Below are positions 44,634-56,319 of a stretch of DNA of 64,000 bases, piece by piece (the stretch's first letter is position 1; the number at the start of each line of letters is the position of its first letter). Where the stretch lies: NCBI GenBank assembly GCA_018398585.1, contig JAGTTD010000006.1, positions 8,284,501 through 8,348,500 of the forward strand. The letters are read 5' to 3'. Origin of the DNA: Simmondsia chinensis (lineage: Eukaryota; Streptophyta; Magnoliopsida; Caryophyllales; Simmondsiaceae). The position numbers were made by a program, and so were the translations under genes. The notes below the pieces were generated by a model. That model saw only the letters and a program-made list of their open reading frames with translations. It was not told the origin of the DNA and made no database searches.

Positions 44634-46356
44634 TGTAGCACCTCAAATTCACAAAAAATGTAGGTTACACGTCATAGGCACGCGTAGAACCTACAAGATT
44701 TTAAACTTAGAAGAAATTATGAAATACTTAGTCCTGATTGAAGGATCATGAATTTTACATATATAGTGACTTTCATTCAAACTAGTACAAATTAAAAAAA
44801 AAAAAAAATGTTCTTCGACAAAAGGAAGGGAAACTAAGTCTCCTACATTACAAAACACCTTAATTTGTGTAAGCCTATCTAAGGGCCCCATCCTCCAGTA
44901 GTATCTGGAACATTTTAAAAAAACACAAACAAATGAGAGAGAAGCTCGTTAAGGAAATCATCATCAAGCACAAAACCAAATTAATTGTAATAGAAGTAAA
45001 ACTCATTCTATGTTCTATACAATAAAATCTCTCAGTCAAATCATTTAGAGGGAAGGGAGTCATTTCTTTTGAGTTAGTTGACTTTCACACCACATACATT
45101 GCCAAATTATTGTTCTGTAAAGATTAACACCATTGTACAGCAGCACCTCATATAACAGTTAAGTTAGGTAGTCAACTACTCCACCAGTGTATGCAACATG
45201 GTCTACCACTCCAAAGCAGCTTATAACACACCATGATTATTTTTCTTATGATTCCAACTCAACCTATGTAAAACTCATCATTTTCCAACATTGTTTCAAA
45301 TTTCAAGATACCTCCAAACCTAACAGAATTTTACCAATCCAACATCTTTCAACATCAAAAATTTTATTTTATAATTTAATGGAAAATCAAAATCATTAGT
45401 TTTTGGTTACATCAAACAGATAATTTGCCAATCTTATCAAAACAAAGCTTAAAACCCATTTTTATTGAAGATTGATTCAATCTCTTGCCATAAAAGAGTT
45501 TTACATTCAAATCCGATGCAATTATTAAAATAACATATTTAAATTCTGAACACATCCATATATGAACTTAAAGTATACTTCATCAAGGATTTTCAAGAAA
45601 AATGACAATTTAGTCATATGATCAAATAAATTAACTGCTTTTACTGAATTATGAATAGAACATATTAGACACAAAAAAAAATCTTAATTACAAGAGATTG
45701 ATGACAATTTATTTACCTTATGTCTATTACTTTGTTGGGATGTTTTCACACGCCAAAACACTTTTTGTTTTTTTATGAATTTTTTGTTTGCAGTTGGTCT
45801 AAACTACTCACCTTCACTCCTATTTACACTTGAGGGTTCTTAAAACCCAGAATAAATCTGATAGGAGGGGAGGAAGCTTAGGTTGGTGGGTTTTATGCTA
45901 CCTCATGCTTGGTGGCTGCCACCTTTTATTGGTCGTTGGCACCTCCTACTTAGGTGCTGCTAGCTCATGCTTTAGGTGCCACCTCCTACTTAGTTTATGT
46001 GCATCAGACACCACCTCATGCTTACAGGGCCACCTCCTGCTAATTCACCAGCTTTGGGCGCCACCTTGTCTTACGAATGCAACCTCATGCTAATTTACTT
46101 GCTTCAAGCACCACCTTATTGTTAAAAGTGCCACCTCGGTGTTGATTCACCAACTTCGGGTGCCATCTCATGCTTAAAAGTGCCACCCTATGTGGATTCA
46201 CCTACTTCGGGTGCCACCTCGTGCCGATTCACCTGCTTCAGTTGCCATCTCATGCTTAAAATGCCACCCCGTGCTTTAAAAGCACCACCTGATGCTTGTT
46301 TATCAAGACTAGTATTATTCCTATATGTTCTGTTACCTAATTTCTATGTATTCACA
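44634..46356 (-). repeat. 5' LTR of Tekay-like element
   Basis: 1723 bp; minus-strand ends TGTGAATACATAG ... GAGGTGCTACA, then leader TTTAGTGCTATCAGAG. Between 45895 and 46305 the motif GTGCCACCTCATGC (inverse GCATGAGGTGGCAC) recurs about a dozen times at 30-45 bp spacing. A TATA-like TGTAAATAGGAG (minus) lies near 45830. Confidence 0.9.
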
Positions 46357-46745
46357 TTTCTTTCCCCCAAAAGTGTGTTTCATCCATGAAAAAAGTATAT
46401 TTGTGAATATGAAAGTATATGGCTAAGAATGAATGCAAAATTTTTATTTTGAGTGTACATATTTACCTTGGTCAATGAGGTGTGGGTACTGTTGCATTAT
46501 GTCCTCCGCATGCTCCCAAGTTGCTTCTTGTTCTAAATGATGCTGCCATTGAACTTTAACCATTCTATTGTTCTATTTCTCAAGGCTTTTTCCTTTATCT
46601 CAAAAATTCTTTGAGGAAACTCTTGGTAGGTCATATCTTGCCCTATTTGTAACAGGTTGTTGTAGGCATCATGAATATACACTACTGCATAGAGACATGA
46701 AAAACTTCATGAAGTTGAGACATTGAGGGAGGCAAAGCATTCTAT
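46357..46745 (-). pseudogene. 3' end of a second Tekay-like internal region
   Basis: Directly abuts the 5' LTR with polypurine tract TTTCTTTCCCCCAAAAG and matches 39836-40200 (CATATTTACCTTGGTCAA, GCATTATGTCCT, GGTCATATCTTGCC). It shows that the LTR at 44634 once lay between two internal regions. Confidence 0.75.
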
Positions 46746-46894
46746 AACCCATGTCACCCGAAGTAGGAGGTGTCAACCACTAGTAGCAAGTGGCAGCCAC
46801 CATGCATGAGGTGGCACAAAACCCACTAGCCTATGCTTTCTCCTCTCCCATCAGCTTTATTCCTCAGCATTGAAGAACCCTCAAATAAGTATAT
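46746..46894 (+). repeat. Gypsy LTR scrap, plus orientation
   Basis: GAGGTGGCACAAAACCCACTAGCC ... CTTTCTCCTCTCCC ... GAAGAACCCTCAAAT, as in the LTRs at 12.6 and 27.2 kb. Confidence 0.7.
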
Positions 46895-47285
46895 CTTTAT
46901 AGCCACAGCCGTTCATGCAACAACAACAAGGAGAACAAACAACGGGCAGCCTAGAATTGGCACCCCAGATGGGGGCGGTCAAGAAAGGGCACCGCAGATG
47001 CGGACGGCCTAGAAAATGGCGTCCTAGATGCGAGCAAACCAAAACGTGTGAGCAAAACACTCTTCATATATATATATATATACGGCCCAAATCCTTACAA
47101 GGGAAAAAAGAGAAGGACATCCTCTTAAGTTTCTTCAACTTCTAAGCATGCCCTTCTCCAAGAAGACCCCTGGTAACCTGAAAGACTAAGATGAGAGGGG
47201 AAAAGGAGATGCTAGTGGTTTCTCCTCTCAGGCTTGAGTTCGGCTTATCATACCTTGCACAACCACAAATTTATCAAAAACACAA

Positions 47286-47302
47286 TTGGCGCCGTCTGTG
47301 GG
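47286..47302 (+). promoter_or_regulatory. Tat-like primer-binding site
   Basis: TTGGCGCCGTCTGTGGG, the usual primer site in Tat-type elements, one base after the LTR end AACACA. Confidence 0.85.
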
Positions 47303-47339
47303 ATGGATCTTAACCATAACAAAGTGACCAGGATCTCCT

Positions 47340-48270
47340 AATCTCTCTAAATCTGATGATGAACTTGGGCAAGTGTCAAAATGACCACTGTTGGATGTAC
47401 AAGAAACGCTGGATCATCTATTGCAAAAACTTGAGGAACAATGCCCGAAAGTGTCTCATGCCCCTAGAGACAGAAGTTATCGGTCTCAGGACATGCTAAA
47501 TCAGGAAGAAGGGTGGCGTGGGTGAGAGTCAGGCTTAGGGGCTAAACATTGTGAGAAAAGGACCGGCAAGTTTCGTCAAACTGATCGAAATCAGATGGAT
47601 GAGAATCCATTAGTAATATGGACAACAAGCATTGGGTAATTAACCGCCTACTAGGAAATAATAAGCCTAGTGAAATACCAAAGGTTCCAGTTAGCCACTC
47701 ATCTTTTTCTAAAAGATCATGTCTTTCCAGTAATAAGGTTTAAATACCCAATGTAGATCTTTTTTATGGTAGGCAGGATCCAGAGGATCACTTGTTAGGT
47801 TTAAAATCTCAGATGTATACACAGAACACTAAGGACGAGGCATGGTGCAAGTGTTTTCCGGCCACTCTAAAAGGGTTAGTACAATCATGGTTTGCATCCT
47901 TACCAATAGGGATAAATGAAAGTTTTGTGCAATTAACAGAGAAGTTCCTCACCATTTTGTGAGTAACAAATGAAGAAAGAAAACTGTAGTCCAATTAATA
48001 CAATTACACCACAGGGAGTCTGAGTCTTTGAGGGACTTCATTAGGAGATTCACCAAAGAAATGACAAATATATCAGGTTTGGCTAACAAAACAATGACAA
48101 GAACCTTTATTAACGGGTTGAAGAATTTCGATTTTAAGTTCGCACTAGTGAAGAAGCAATCTGAAACAATCGACAAATTGTGGGGAAAAGCCAACAAGTA
48201 TACATCCGTTGAAGACATGATGAATACAGCTGAGAGATTTTGATTGGGGTTCACAAGAAAGTTGGAGGAA
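47340..48270 (+). pseudogene. Tat-like gag
   Basis: Retrotrans_gag region: YGRQDPEDHLLGLKSQMYTQNTKDEAWCKCFPATLKGLVQSWFASLP at 47768-47910, then SLRDFIRRFTKEMTNISGLANKTM and TFINGLKNFDFKFALVKKQ at 48028-48165, in a different frame. The start is uncertain because the first 350 bp are eroded. No zinc knuckle is legible. Gag would assemble the particle; frameshifts prevent it. Confidence 0.8.
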
Positions 48271-48659
48271 AAATGTGAAATCCTCCCCTCCGACAGGGAC
48301 CAAACTTCCTAGGTCCATGCCCAATCCCCGAATTCAAGTATGAAGACCTCCTGGGTGGATGACCTATGAAATGAACAAGAAACCAACATCTCGGTCACCC
48401 TCTTACAAAAGGGCATCCTATGCCCCCTAGCAGCCATTTGTCTCTCGGGAAAAGGCCAAATGATGCGAGTTTCACTAGTTTTACGGTCATACCACAGAAG
48501 ATCATAAAGCTCGTCAAAAGTAGGTCCATAAGCCACGTGGCGGAATGACAGGTCAAGATCCATAGTTTGAGAAACAAATAGCGAGGCTTTGGTTACAGTG
48601 CCTCCTAGAGAGATGATTAAGGCACCAAACAAGACGATCGTGATGATTTCCCAAGCCTT

Positions 48660-49195
48660 ACCCCATGATTTGTCCCACGCAGAAGAGGAATAAGCCAAAA
48701 GGAGACTATCCCTATTGGGGTCACCTTCACTGACAAAGAGTTAGGAGACATCCATGTGCCTCATGATGATCCTGTGGTTATCTCTATTGACGTGGTGCGA
48801 TGTCAAGTCCATCGGGTCTTGGTAGATCAAGGAAGCACTGTGAATGTCATCCTTTATCAATGATTTGAACAGATGGAGGTACCCATAAACTGAATTCTTC
48901 CTGTGTGCTATCCTGTAGTTCGCTTCATTGCGGAGGCGGTTAGACCCATGAGAGCAATTGTTATGAACCCTATCTTCCACGATAACAAATCTGCCAAGAA
49001 AATTGGAATATAATTTCTGATTGTGGATACACCCTCCCCGTATAATATCATACTCGAACGACCTGCTTGGAACCATATAAGAGCAGTGATTTCATCCTTC
49101 CATTTGTTGTTGAAGTTTGAAGCAGACAAAATGGGGACGTCATCGCCCTTCAGGGAAATCAAAAGTGATCTGGGAATGCTGTCATGCCTCCTTGC
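48660..49195 (+). pseudogene. Tat-like protease
   Basis: DPVVISIDVVRCQVHRVLVDQGSTVNVILY near 48770-48870 holds the active site as DQGST where the family has DxGSS. The second half reads FLIVDTPSPYNIILERPAWNHIRAVISSFHLLLKF (49018-49120), the characteristic flap and ILGRP-type block (here ILERP). Stops separate the halves. Confidence 0.8.
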
Positions 49196-52100
49196 GTGAT
49201 ATCAACTGCCAAATTTTGTCTAAATTTGAGAAGGAAAAGCTTGATCCTCCATGTGTGGATGTACTAGAAGGACCGATTCCGAATTTGGGTAGCCTGGAGG
49301 AGGTAGAAATTGAGGAAGGAAAAATGGTTAAGTTAGGATGTTGGCAGCCTAAGGACTTGAAGTACGAACTAATGCCCCTATTAAGATAATTTCGTGATGT
49401 TTTTGCATACAATGCAAAGGAAATACCCAACATTAGCCAAGATGTGATTATGCATCAGCTAAATGTACAAGTTCGGTTCCTATTAAGCAAAAAAGAAGAA
49501 GCTTTTGTGCTGAAAGAAATGGTCAATCAAGGAGGAAATTCTCAAGCTGGTTAAAAAGGGATCCATATGAGAAGTGAAATATCCGCTGTGGCTGTCTAAT
49601 GTGGTTCTTGTTAAAAAAAAAAAAAGGAAAAAAAAACACGCAAATGGAGCTTGGAGGATGTGTGTGGATTTCACGGATCTAAACAAACATTGTCCGAAAG
49701 ATTCTTATCCCCTTCCAAAAATTGATTAGTTTGTCGACTCAATGGTGGGAAATGAATTGTTTAGCTTCATGGATGCTTTCTCGGAGTATCATCAAATCAA
49801 AATGGGCCCATAGAATGAGGAAAAGATTTCATTCGTCACAAACGAAGGTACATATTGTTACAAGGTAATGTCGTTTGGCTTAAAGAATGTAGGGGCCACG
49901 TACCAACGATTGGTCAATAAAGTATTTGCTCTGCAAATTTGCCACAACGTGGAAGTTTAGATTGGCAATATGATTGTCAAATTGCGCGCAGGAGACCTTA
50001 ATGCTGTACCGAATGAAGTTGAATCCTAATAAATGCTCTTTTGGAGTACCGGGGGCAAATTCTTGGGGTTTATTGTTAGCGCTTGAAGAATGAAAGCCAC
50101 CCTGGCTAAGGTAAGGGCTATTTTGGAAATGGGAACCCCCAAAATGGTCATTGTTGTGCAAAGCCTCACTAGGTGATTAGCTGCAGTTGATCGGTTTATC
50201 AGTAAATCGGTGGCGAAGGCGCTACCCTTCTTTCGAGCACTGCGAAAAAAAGGGAACACCAAGAGTGCTATCGGGCCTTTGTATAGGTGAAGAACACTTG
50301 TGCCTCCCCTCTATGCCAAAGCCTACTCTTGGGGAGACGCTTGACTTATATGTAGCAGCGTCGGACAAAACTATTAGCGCTGTGTTGGTAGCGAATCTTT
50401 TTAAGGAGCAAGTTCCAATATACTTCTTCAATTAGGTATTGAAGGACGCAGAGGTGAGATATCAAGTTGTTGAGAAGCTAATATTTGTCTTTGTCACGGC
50501 TTCTAGAAAGCTTTGCCCCGATTTTCAGCCGCACACTTTGAACATATTAAATAACCAACTTGCAAAAAAGTTGTTGTCCCAGTTAGAATGCTCAGGGCGA
50601 ATGTTGGCATGGGTTGTTAAGTTGTTTAAGTACAACCTCCACTACCTGCCCAGAATTGCTATCAAAACTCAAGCATTGGTTGATTTCATTATTGAGTGTA
50701 ACTTTGAAGCAAAGGACCATGTTGAACTTGGAACTTAAAGTGAAGGGCAAGTTGTGAGCACTTTAAAGCGGCAAGGGGACCCCACAAAGGCTAAACCTTT
50801 GAGTTAGCCCAAGGAAAGTATTTGTAAATGGTTCTTCATGCTTGGAGGGGTCCGGAGAGGGTGTCTATCTTCAAGACCCAGAGGGTGCACTACACCGTAT
50901 GCCCTAGGATTTCAATTCCCGCTAACCAATAAGAAGACCAAATAGGAAGCCCTGATTCATGGGGTGGATCTGATGTGTGCAGCAGGAGCCAAAGCGATAA
51001 CAATCTTTAGTGACTTGGAAATAGTAGTGAGCCAGATAAATAGGAATTATGAGGCTCAAGACCCAAGTATGATTAAATATCTGCAAGCCTTTCAAAGCCT
51101 TGCAGTATAACCAATAAGGGTGGATTTGCAGTATTGAGTGCGATGAAAATTGCATAGCCAATGAACTGAGCAATTTGTCTGGCTCATGTCAAACACTCGA
51201 TACAGAAATATAGATATTGTTGAATGATATTTAACATTGTAGAAACGCCAAGTTTGATTAAGCGAATAGCAGATTATATTTTTCAAGAAATACAACTAGA
51301 AGATCCCCTTGAAGCCAAAAAGATAACGCACCAAGCATCTCGATTTGTAATTTTAGAAAATCAAATGTACAAATGGTCATTTTCGCACCCGCCGTTAAAG
51401 TGTGTAGAGAGGAGCAAAGGATATGACATCTTGAAGGAAATTCATGACAGCAAATGCGGATGACATATTAGAGGATACACCTTGGCTAACAAAGTGCTGG
51501 GCATAGGATACTTCTGGCACACTCTAAAAAGTGATGCTAAAAATTTGGTGCACCGGTGCAATACTTGCCAAAGACTTGCTCTGATACACCATGCTCCTCC
51601 CGCATCTTTACAACCCTTAATACCTTTCGCGTAATGGGGGACAGATATATTGGGAGCATTTCCCATATCTTCTGGGCAAAAAATATTTGTGATGGCCGCT
51701 GTCGACTATTTCAGCAAATCAGTTGAGGCGAAATCGGTGGCTAGGATATAGATCAAGCTGCATAAAAATTCTTATCAAAAAATATCATCACTCGTTATGG
51801 TGTTCCCGGAACCTTGGTAGCTATCAATGGATCACAGTTTAGCCCGATGTGATTTCAGGCTTATTTTGAAGAAGTTGGGGTCAACCTCCACTTTGCTACC
51901 ATAGCACATGCACGGAGTAATGGCCAGGCCGAGGCAGCCAATAAAGAAATTTTAAAATGCCAGAGAAAACGACTTAGCGAAGCCAAAGGAAAATAGGTGG
52001 ACGCGTTACTTAGTAACCTTTGGTCAATCCGGACAAAGGCCAAGATGGCCACGGGTGAAACCCCCTTTCTGTTAGTATGTGAGGCTGAGGCATTGAGCTA

Positions 52101-52480
52101 CACAATCCTACTTTCCGCATAAAACACTTCCATCCAGGGACTAATGAAGAAGTTTCACGATGATCACTAGATCTAGTTAGGGAAGTCTGAGCCAAAGCTT
52201 TGGTCGGGATAGCTGCAGAAAAGCAAAGGATGTCCACTTTCTTCAATCGATGGGTCAGATCATTAAGTTTCCAAAAAAGCGATTTGCTCCGACGATACGT
52301 GGGATTCGATGGGAAGGGACCTAGTAGGGGGAAGTTTGCCCCAAATTGAGAAGGTCCTTATAAGGCATCCCAAGTATTGAAAGAAGGAAGTTATCATATA
52401 CAGCAAATGGATGGGTGAAATTTTCTCACAGCTAGAATGCTTGCAATATTCGAAGGTACTATCCCTAGGTTTATAGCGTC
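49196..52480 (+). pseudogene. Tat-like RT, RNase H and integrase
   Basis: RT: WRMCVDFTDLNKHCPKDSYPLPKID (49650-49728), FMDAFSEYHQIKM, YKVMSFGLKNVGATYQRLVNKVF. The polymerase YxDD site, expected next, reads stop-IGN (near 49958), so RT is catalytically dead. RNase H is a weak trace at 50300-51200. Integrase: IHDSKCG, HIRGYTLANKVLGIGYFWHTL, HRCNTCQRLALIHHAPP (51440-51600), then WGTDILGAFP, VAAVDYFSKSVEAK and a decayed C-terminal part to about 52480. At least fifteen stops; long dead. Confidence 0.85.
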
Positions 52481-52799
52481 AAAAGCTAAAAAATGTTGTG
52501 CCTTAATGTACGTTTGATACTAATAAAACAAACGCAACTAAATTAAGGGGTCCCTTCCTACGCCTACGTGCTCTACCCTTCGTATGACCTCCTTAACTAA
52601 CAACTCAAAAAACAGTCAGAGACACCTATAGCTTGTCACAAGCTTCGGGTGGACACGAATCTGATCTTAATTCCTCAGGGATTTAAGGACTGTGTCCACC
52701 CAAATCGTAACATAAACTATCCAAACGCTAGGGGTCATGTTTTAAGTCTGACGGCTAGGGTGTACCAATTACCCACAATTACCACCACAGCTTGCAACA
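52481..52799. other. Tat-like 3' non-coding DNA
   Basis: No gene or repeat recognised between integrase and the 30-bp repeats. Confidence 0.5.
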
Positions 52800-53080
52800 A
52801 TAAACTTTCACCGGCTCGAAGGTGCAAAAAATAAACATTCACCTATTTGAAGGTGCAATAATAGACATTCACTGGTTCAGAGGTGCAGCAACAAACATTC
52901 ACCTGTTCGGAGGTGCAACAATAAACATTCACCTATTCAGAGCTGCAACAACAAACATTCGCCCTTTTAGAGATGAAACAACATTCACCTTTTCGAAGGT
53001 GCAACAATGAAATTCACCTGTTTGGAGGTGGAATGATAATCACTGACTTGTTCGAAGGTGCAACCATAATCATACACCTT
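52800..53080 (+). repeat. 30-bp tandem repeat between pol and antisense ORF
   Basis: About nine degenerate units of AACATTCACCTGTTCGGAGG + TGCAACAATA, decaying toward 53170. Tandem repeats in this interval are common in Tat-type elements. Short frames across it are by-products of a period divisible by three. Confidence 0.85.
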
Positions 53081-53479
53081 TGTGGTGCCACACCCATAAA
53101 AACTCGCGTATTCGAGATCAACGTTCACCTATTTGCAAACACAACATTATAAATCACCTAGTTAGAGATGTGACATGCGAAAAAGTACAAGAGATACCTT
53201 TACGTTCACCTAAACTAACAAAAGTCATAATATGCTAAACATATAGGCACCAAATTGATGCTACATTCTGCATTATACGCAACGTTTTCTACTTGACATT
53301 GACACAAATTGCATAACAAAAAGTGTAAATACGGTACATACATAGAAAAAACTGGAGTGCAAGTATCATGACTTCAAAATAACATACAAAAAAGGCAAAA
53401 AGATAAACACCAAGATGCTATAGGACTACCTCTCTTAAGGCAAAGTCCAGTAACAGCCACACTTGATAACCAGTTTCGC

Positions 53480-55300
53480 TGATGGTAGAGGGACTTGCTC
53501 CAATCTTCAATCAATTAACTATTTCTTCGGTGATACAGCACATAAGATCTTCTATGACCTCCCAGGTGGGGGAGGGGCCACCCTCCATAAGCTTCCACAA
53601 CAAACAATAAAAACCCCAGTCAAGTCCTAACCAATAATCCTCATTCTTCATCATCTTGTACTCGAGGTTGGATTTAGAAGCAAACACAGCCGTCACGTGG
53701 GCGCATTGCAAATCAACAATTAGCCAAGCAATATGCTCATCTTTATCCTACGGGGTATCCTTGATCCCCTCAACTTATTGCTGTAATCCGACACATTGAG
53801 CCTTAAATTGCTCCAACTCTTAACGAAGCCTTTCCTCTTGAAGATGGGCCGAATCTCTGGAAGATCAAAAATCCCCTTGTAAACTATGAAGAAGTTGGGT
53901 GGCCTCTTCTCCTTGCATTCTTGCAGTATCCATGTAGTGTTTACCATGAACATAGAATAATTATCATGGGAAGCCCAAAGCGCAAGTAGAATCACCTCAA
54001 AAGTAGGATAAAAAGCCTCAAGACTAGAAACGGATGACGGGGTACTACCCCTAAAGTATCCATATGCTCACCCAAAAAGGTAGTCCCAACTCCTAGTTCT
54101 TCTACAGATGGAGTGGTTGGAGAAGGTAGGGAGAAAACGGGGATGGAAGGTCCTGGTGTTGGTGGAATCATGAAAAAACAAGTAGAAGGTGTACTAAGAT
54201 GAGCAAGACCCAACCTTTCCTCCAAATTCATCAAAAACAAGGAACCACCTCAACGAAAAGGAAGGGCTCTAAAAGGGGAGTGAGATGATCCCTTAGACTG
54301 GTAGCATCAGAGTATGGGCGTCCACTCTCCAAGGGTTGTCATAAGGAAGAGTTAAGAGGAGAAGCTTAACTAGCCACTATTAGTGAGGCTTGACTGGCCA
54401 CCATTGAAGAAGCTTGGCCACCCACAACTTGGCTTGATGGGGAGCTATCCGCAGGTAGATCCGAAACAAAAGAAGTTTATAACGTCAGTGTTGGCTAGTT
54501 CCTCCCGCTAAAAGTTTAGAGATGATTAGATACTCGGAGAAAAGAAGGGGAGAGTAAAGAGAAAGAAAGAAATAAAGAAAAGCCATGTGCAGTGAAGGCG
54601 CCTTTAACAACGGGAATAGAAAGGTACCCTGAGTAGGCTCTGTGCTAAGCCCCATCTTAAAAAGTAAGACCTCCTGCCTAAGGTGGGCTTGAGTGGCCAA
54701 GAACCGAGCCTTGCTTATATCCCTATCAAAGTAATGGATGATAGCCCAATCCTCCTCGGTAAATTTTTTGGTGTGCAACCTACGAAGGCAAACCAGGTCA
54801 TGCCAAACTACTGGGTAATTTGGAAGAGTAGACAGACGAACTCAGAAGAAGGCACGAACACACCATCACCAAATCCCATTAGAACTCCGAAGTTAAGCGT
54901 GCTTGGGCAAGAGCAGTTCCAGGATGGATGACCTCTTGGGAAGTCCTCGCCCATAGGTTGAGGGCACTCCAAAACAACCTCTTTTCAGGTTAATACCCTG
55001 AAGGGGGAAGGCTGGGTACACCCGCCCCCCCCCCCCCCCCCCCCCCCCCAAGACCCTGTGTCGGCGGGAGCCCTTGAGGCATTGGGTATGTTCTAGGCAG
55101 AAGAACTCATATGAATTTATGAACCTGTCCTTAACTTTCAACAGGTGATCACGCATAAAGGCCGAGTGAGTACGACCCTCAAAAACCACTTTATTTTTGT
55201 TTTGCTTAAGCTTAAACAAGTAGTCAAAAATGAGATCAGTCAATTCAAAACCATTTACAAAACACGTTAAAACAAGTCCATAAATATTCCCTAAACTGTT
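53480..55300 (-). pseudogene. Antisense ORF (aORF) of the Tat-like element
   Basis: Reading leftward from 55300: ELTDLIFDYLFKLKQNKNKVVFEGRTHSAFMRDHLLKVKDRF (interrupted by a SINE), then FTEEDWAIIHYFDRDISKARFLATQAHLRQEVLLFKMGLS (54765-54650), a Pro/Ser-rich part near 54200, a coiled-coil-like part near 53800, and DEHIAWLIVDLQCAHVTAVFASKSNLEYKMMKNEDYW...DWGFYCLLWKLMEGGPSPTW (about 53740-53560). This matches the order I expect for antisense ORFs described in Tat elements; their function is not known. Stops and shifts are present. Confidence 0.65.
54851..55098 (+). mobile_element. Chimeric SINE: 5S rRNA head + Au-like body (second copy)
   Basis: 54851-54948 matches 5S rRNA, including AATCCCATTAGAACTCCGAA, GTTAAGCGTGCTTGGGC and CCAGGATGGATGACCTC (box C with one change), with the same small gap near nt 20-28 as the copy at 28.9 kb. 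The body has CAGGTTAATACCCTGAAGGG, GGCTGGGTACACC, a C tract of about 29, GCGGGAGCCC and GAGGCATTGGGTATGTTC. Flanks AGAAGAA (54844-54850, 55099-55105) give a 7-bp duplication. It lies in the Tat-like antisense ORF. Confidence 0.93.
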
Positions 55301-56319
55301 CCGGGTTAATTGGCTAGGGCATAAAGAATAGCGTAAAATTATACAGGCTATAAAGGAGGGAAGAGGAAATCAAAGGCCTACACCAAGGGCCTCTATCGAA
55401 CTTGCAAATCAACAATGACAAGGAGAGAATAATGGAGAGCCGTCCTTAGTTTGAGCCAAAATCTCATAATCAGGTGGAAAATATTATTTTTTGTGAATAG
55501 TAAGAACCATTGCCTCCCTTCGATACTTATAAAGGAATCCCTTAGAGGGCCTAGTATTCATGCCATTGGGAAATCTGGTTTGCAGGTTATCAACATTAAA
55601 AATAGCAGCATCACCAAAATTGAGGGATGTCCTCCACTTTCCTTGTGACCCGATCATGTCAAACTTTTTGTTCGACCCCTACCACGCACCATTTTAACTT
55701 GTTGTAAATCTTTTCTAATAAGTACATCAAAAGAAAATCAAAGTAGAGAGTACATACATGCATAAGGTTGCACATTGTTATGGACAAGATCTGGTAAACT
55801 CTGCAAAGGCGAAATTAATGGGGAGAAAATAGGGGCACTTTGGTTAATGGGTGACAAAAAGTTAGCTTTTCGGTTAATATTGGATTATCCAGAATATGTT
55901 GGTAACTAGAGTTATTGCTAGGACCCGAGGTTTCCATATTCATCCTGTGTGACCCTTTTTGAACTCCTCAGAATAGAAAACCAGAGAGAGAGAGAGAGAG
56001 AGAGAAACTAGGGCAGGAAATATGAAAATGAAAGAAAATTTTTGGGGGTTCCCAAAAGAAGGGAAGAAACTGACAAAGTTGATATCTAAATGAACCATAA
56101 CTAGAGCTAAGAGTAAAATCTAACTTTCCCAAAAGTTCGAAAACTCAAACCAGGCAAAGTAAACTTGTAAGAGTGAAGAAAAAAGTATGCTATAATTCTC
56201 TTAACACCCCAGCCCAAAACCTAAATGAACTTTACAAAATTACACTTCCACCATACTTTAATAGACCCAAAAAATTCAAATTTTTGGGTGAAACTCTTGC
56301 ACCACCCTGCATTAAGATC
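55301..56319. other. Unassigned DNA before family X copy B
   Basis: No gene. (GA)n microsatellite at about 55983-56004. The first 400 bp may still be the eroded N-terminal end of the antisense ORF. Confidence 0.4.

Larger units (their letters stand above)
32547..46356 (-). mobile_element. Tekay/Del-like gypsy element split by family X copy A
   Basis: Minus-strand element: 5' LTR 46356-44634, leader with GTGCTATCAGAG (initiator-Met type), gag, protease, RT, RNase H, integrase, polypurine tract (39836-39848), and 3' LTR 39835-39210 continued at 33450-32547. The RNase H block [24 protein letters not shown] and the Met-type primer site point to the Tekay/Del chromovirus lineage. More internal sequence lies beyond the 5' LTR (46357-46745), so this was part of a tandem LTR array or recombinant. 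Confidence 0.88.
46895..55700 (+). mobile_element. Tat-like Ty3/gypsy element, 3' LTR missing
   Basis: Partial 5' LTR (to 47284), primer site TTGGCGCCGTCTGTGGG, gag, protease, RT, RNase H and integrase on the plus strand, then about 3 kb containing a 30-bp tandem repeat and a gene remnant in antisense. The primer site and the antisense ORF between pol and the 3' LTR are marks of the Tat lineage. A 3' LTR was not found; the right limit is approximate. Confidence 0.82.

Noticed and set aside
46915..47145. Basic protein-coding ORF
   Set aside because: It overlaps the Tat-like LTR and a (TA)n run and has no domain or conservation visible.
48309..48698. 129-residue minus-strand protein
   Set aside because: It lies opposite the eroded gag-protease interval of the Tat-like element and shows no domain; probably a chance frame.
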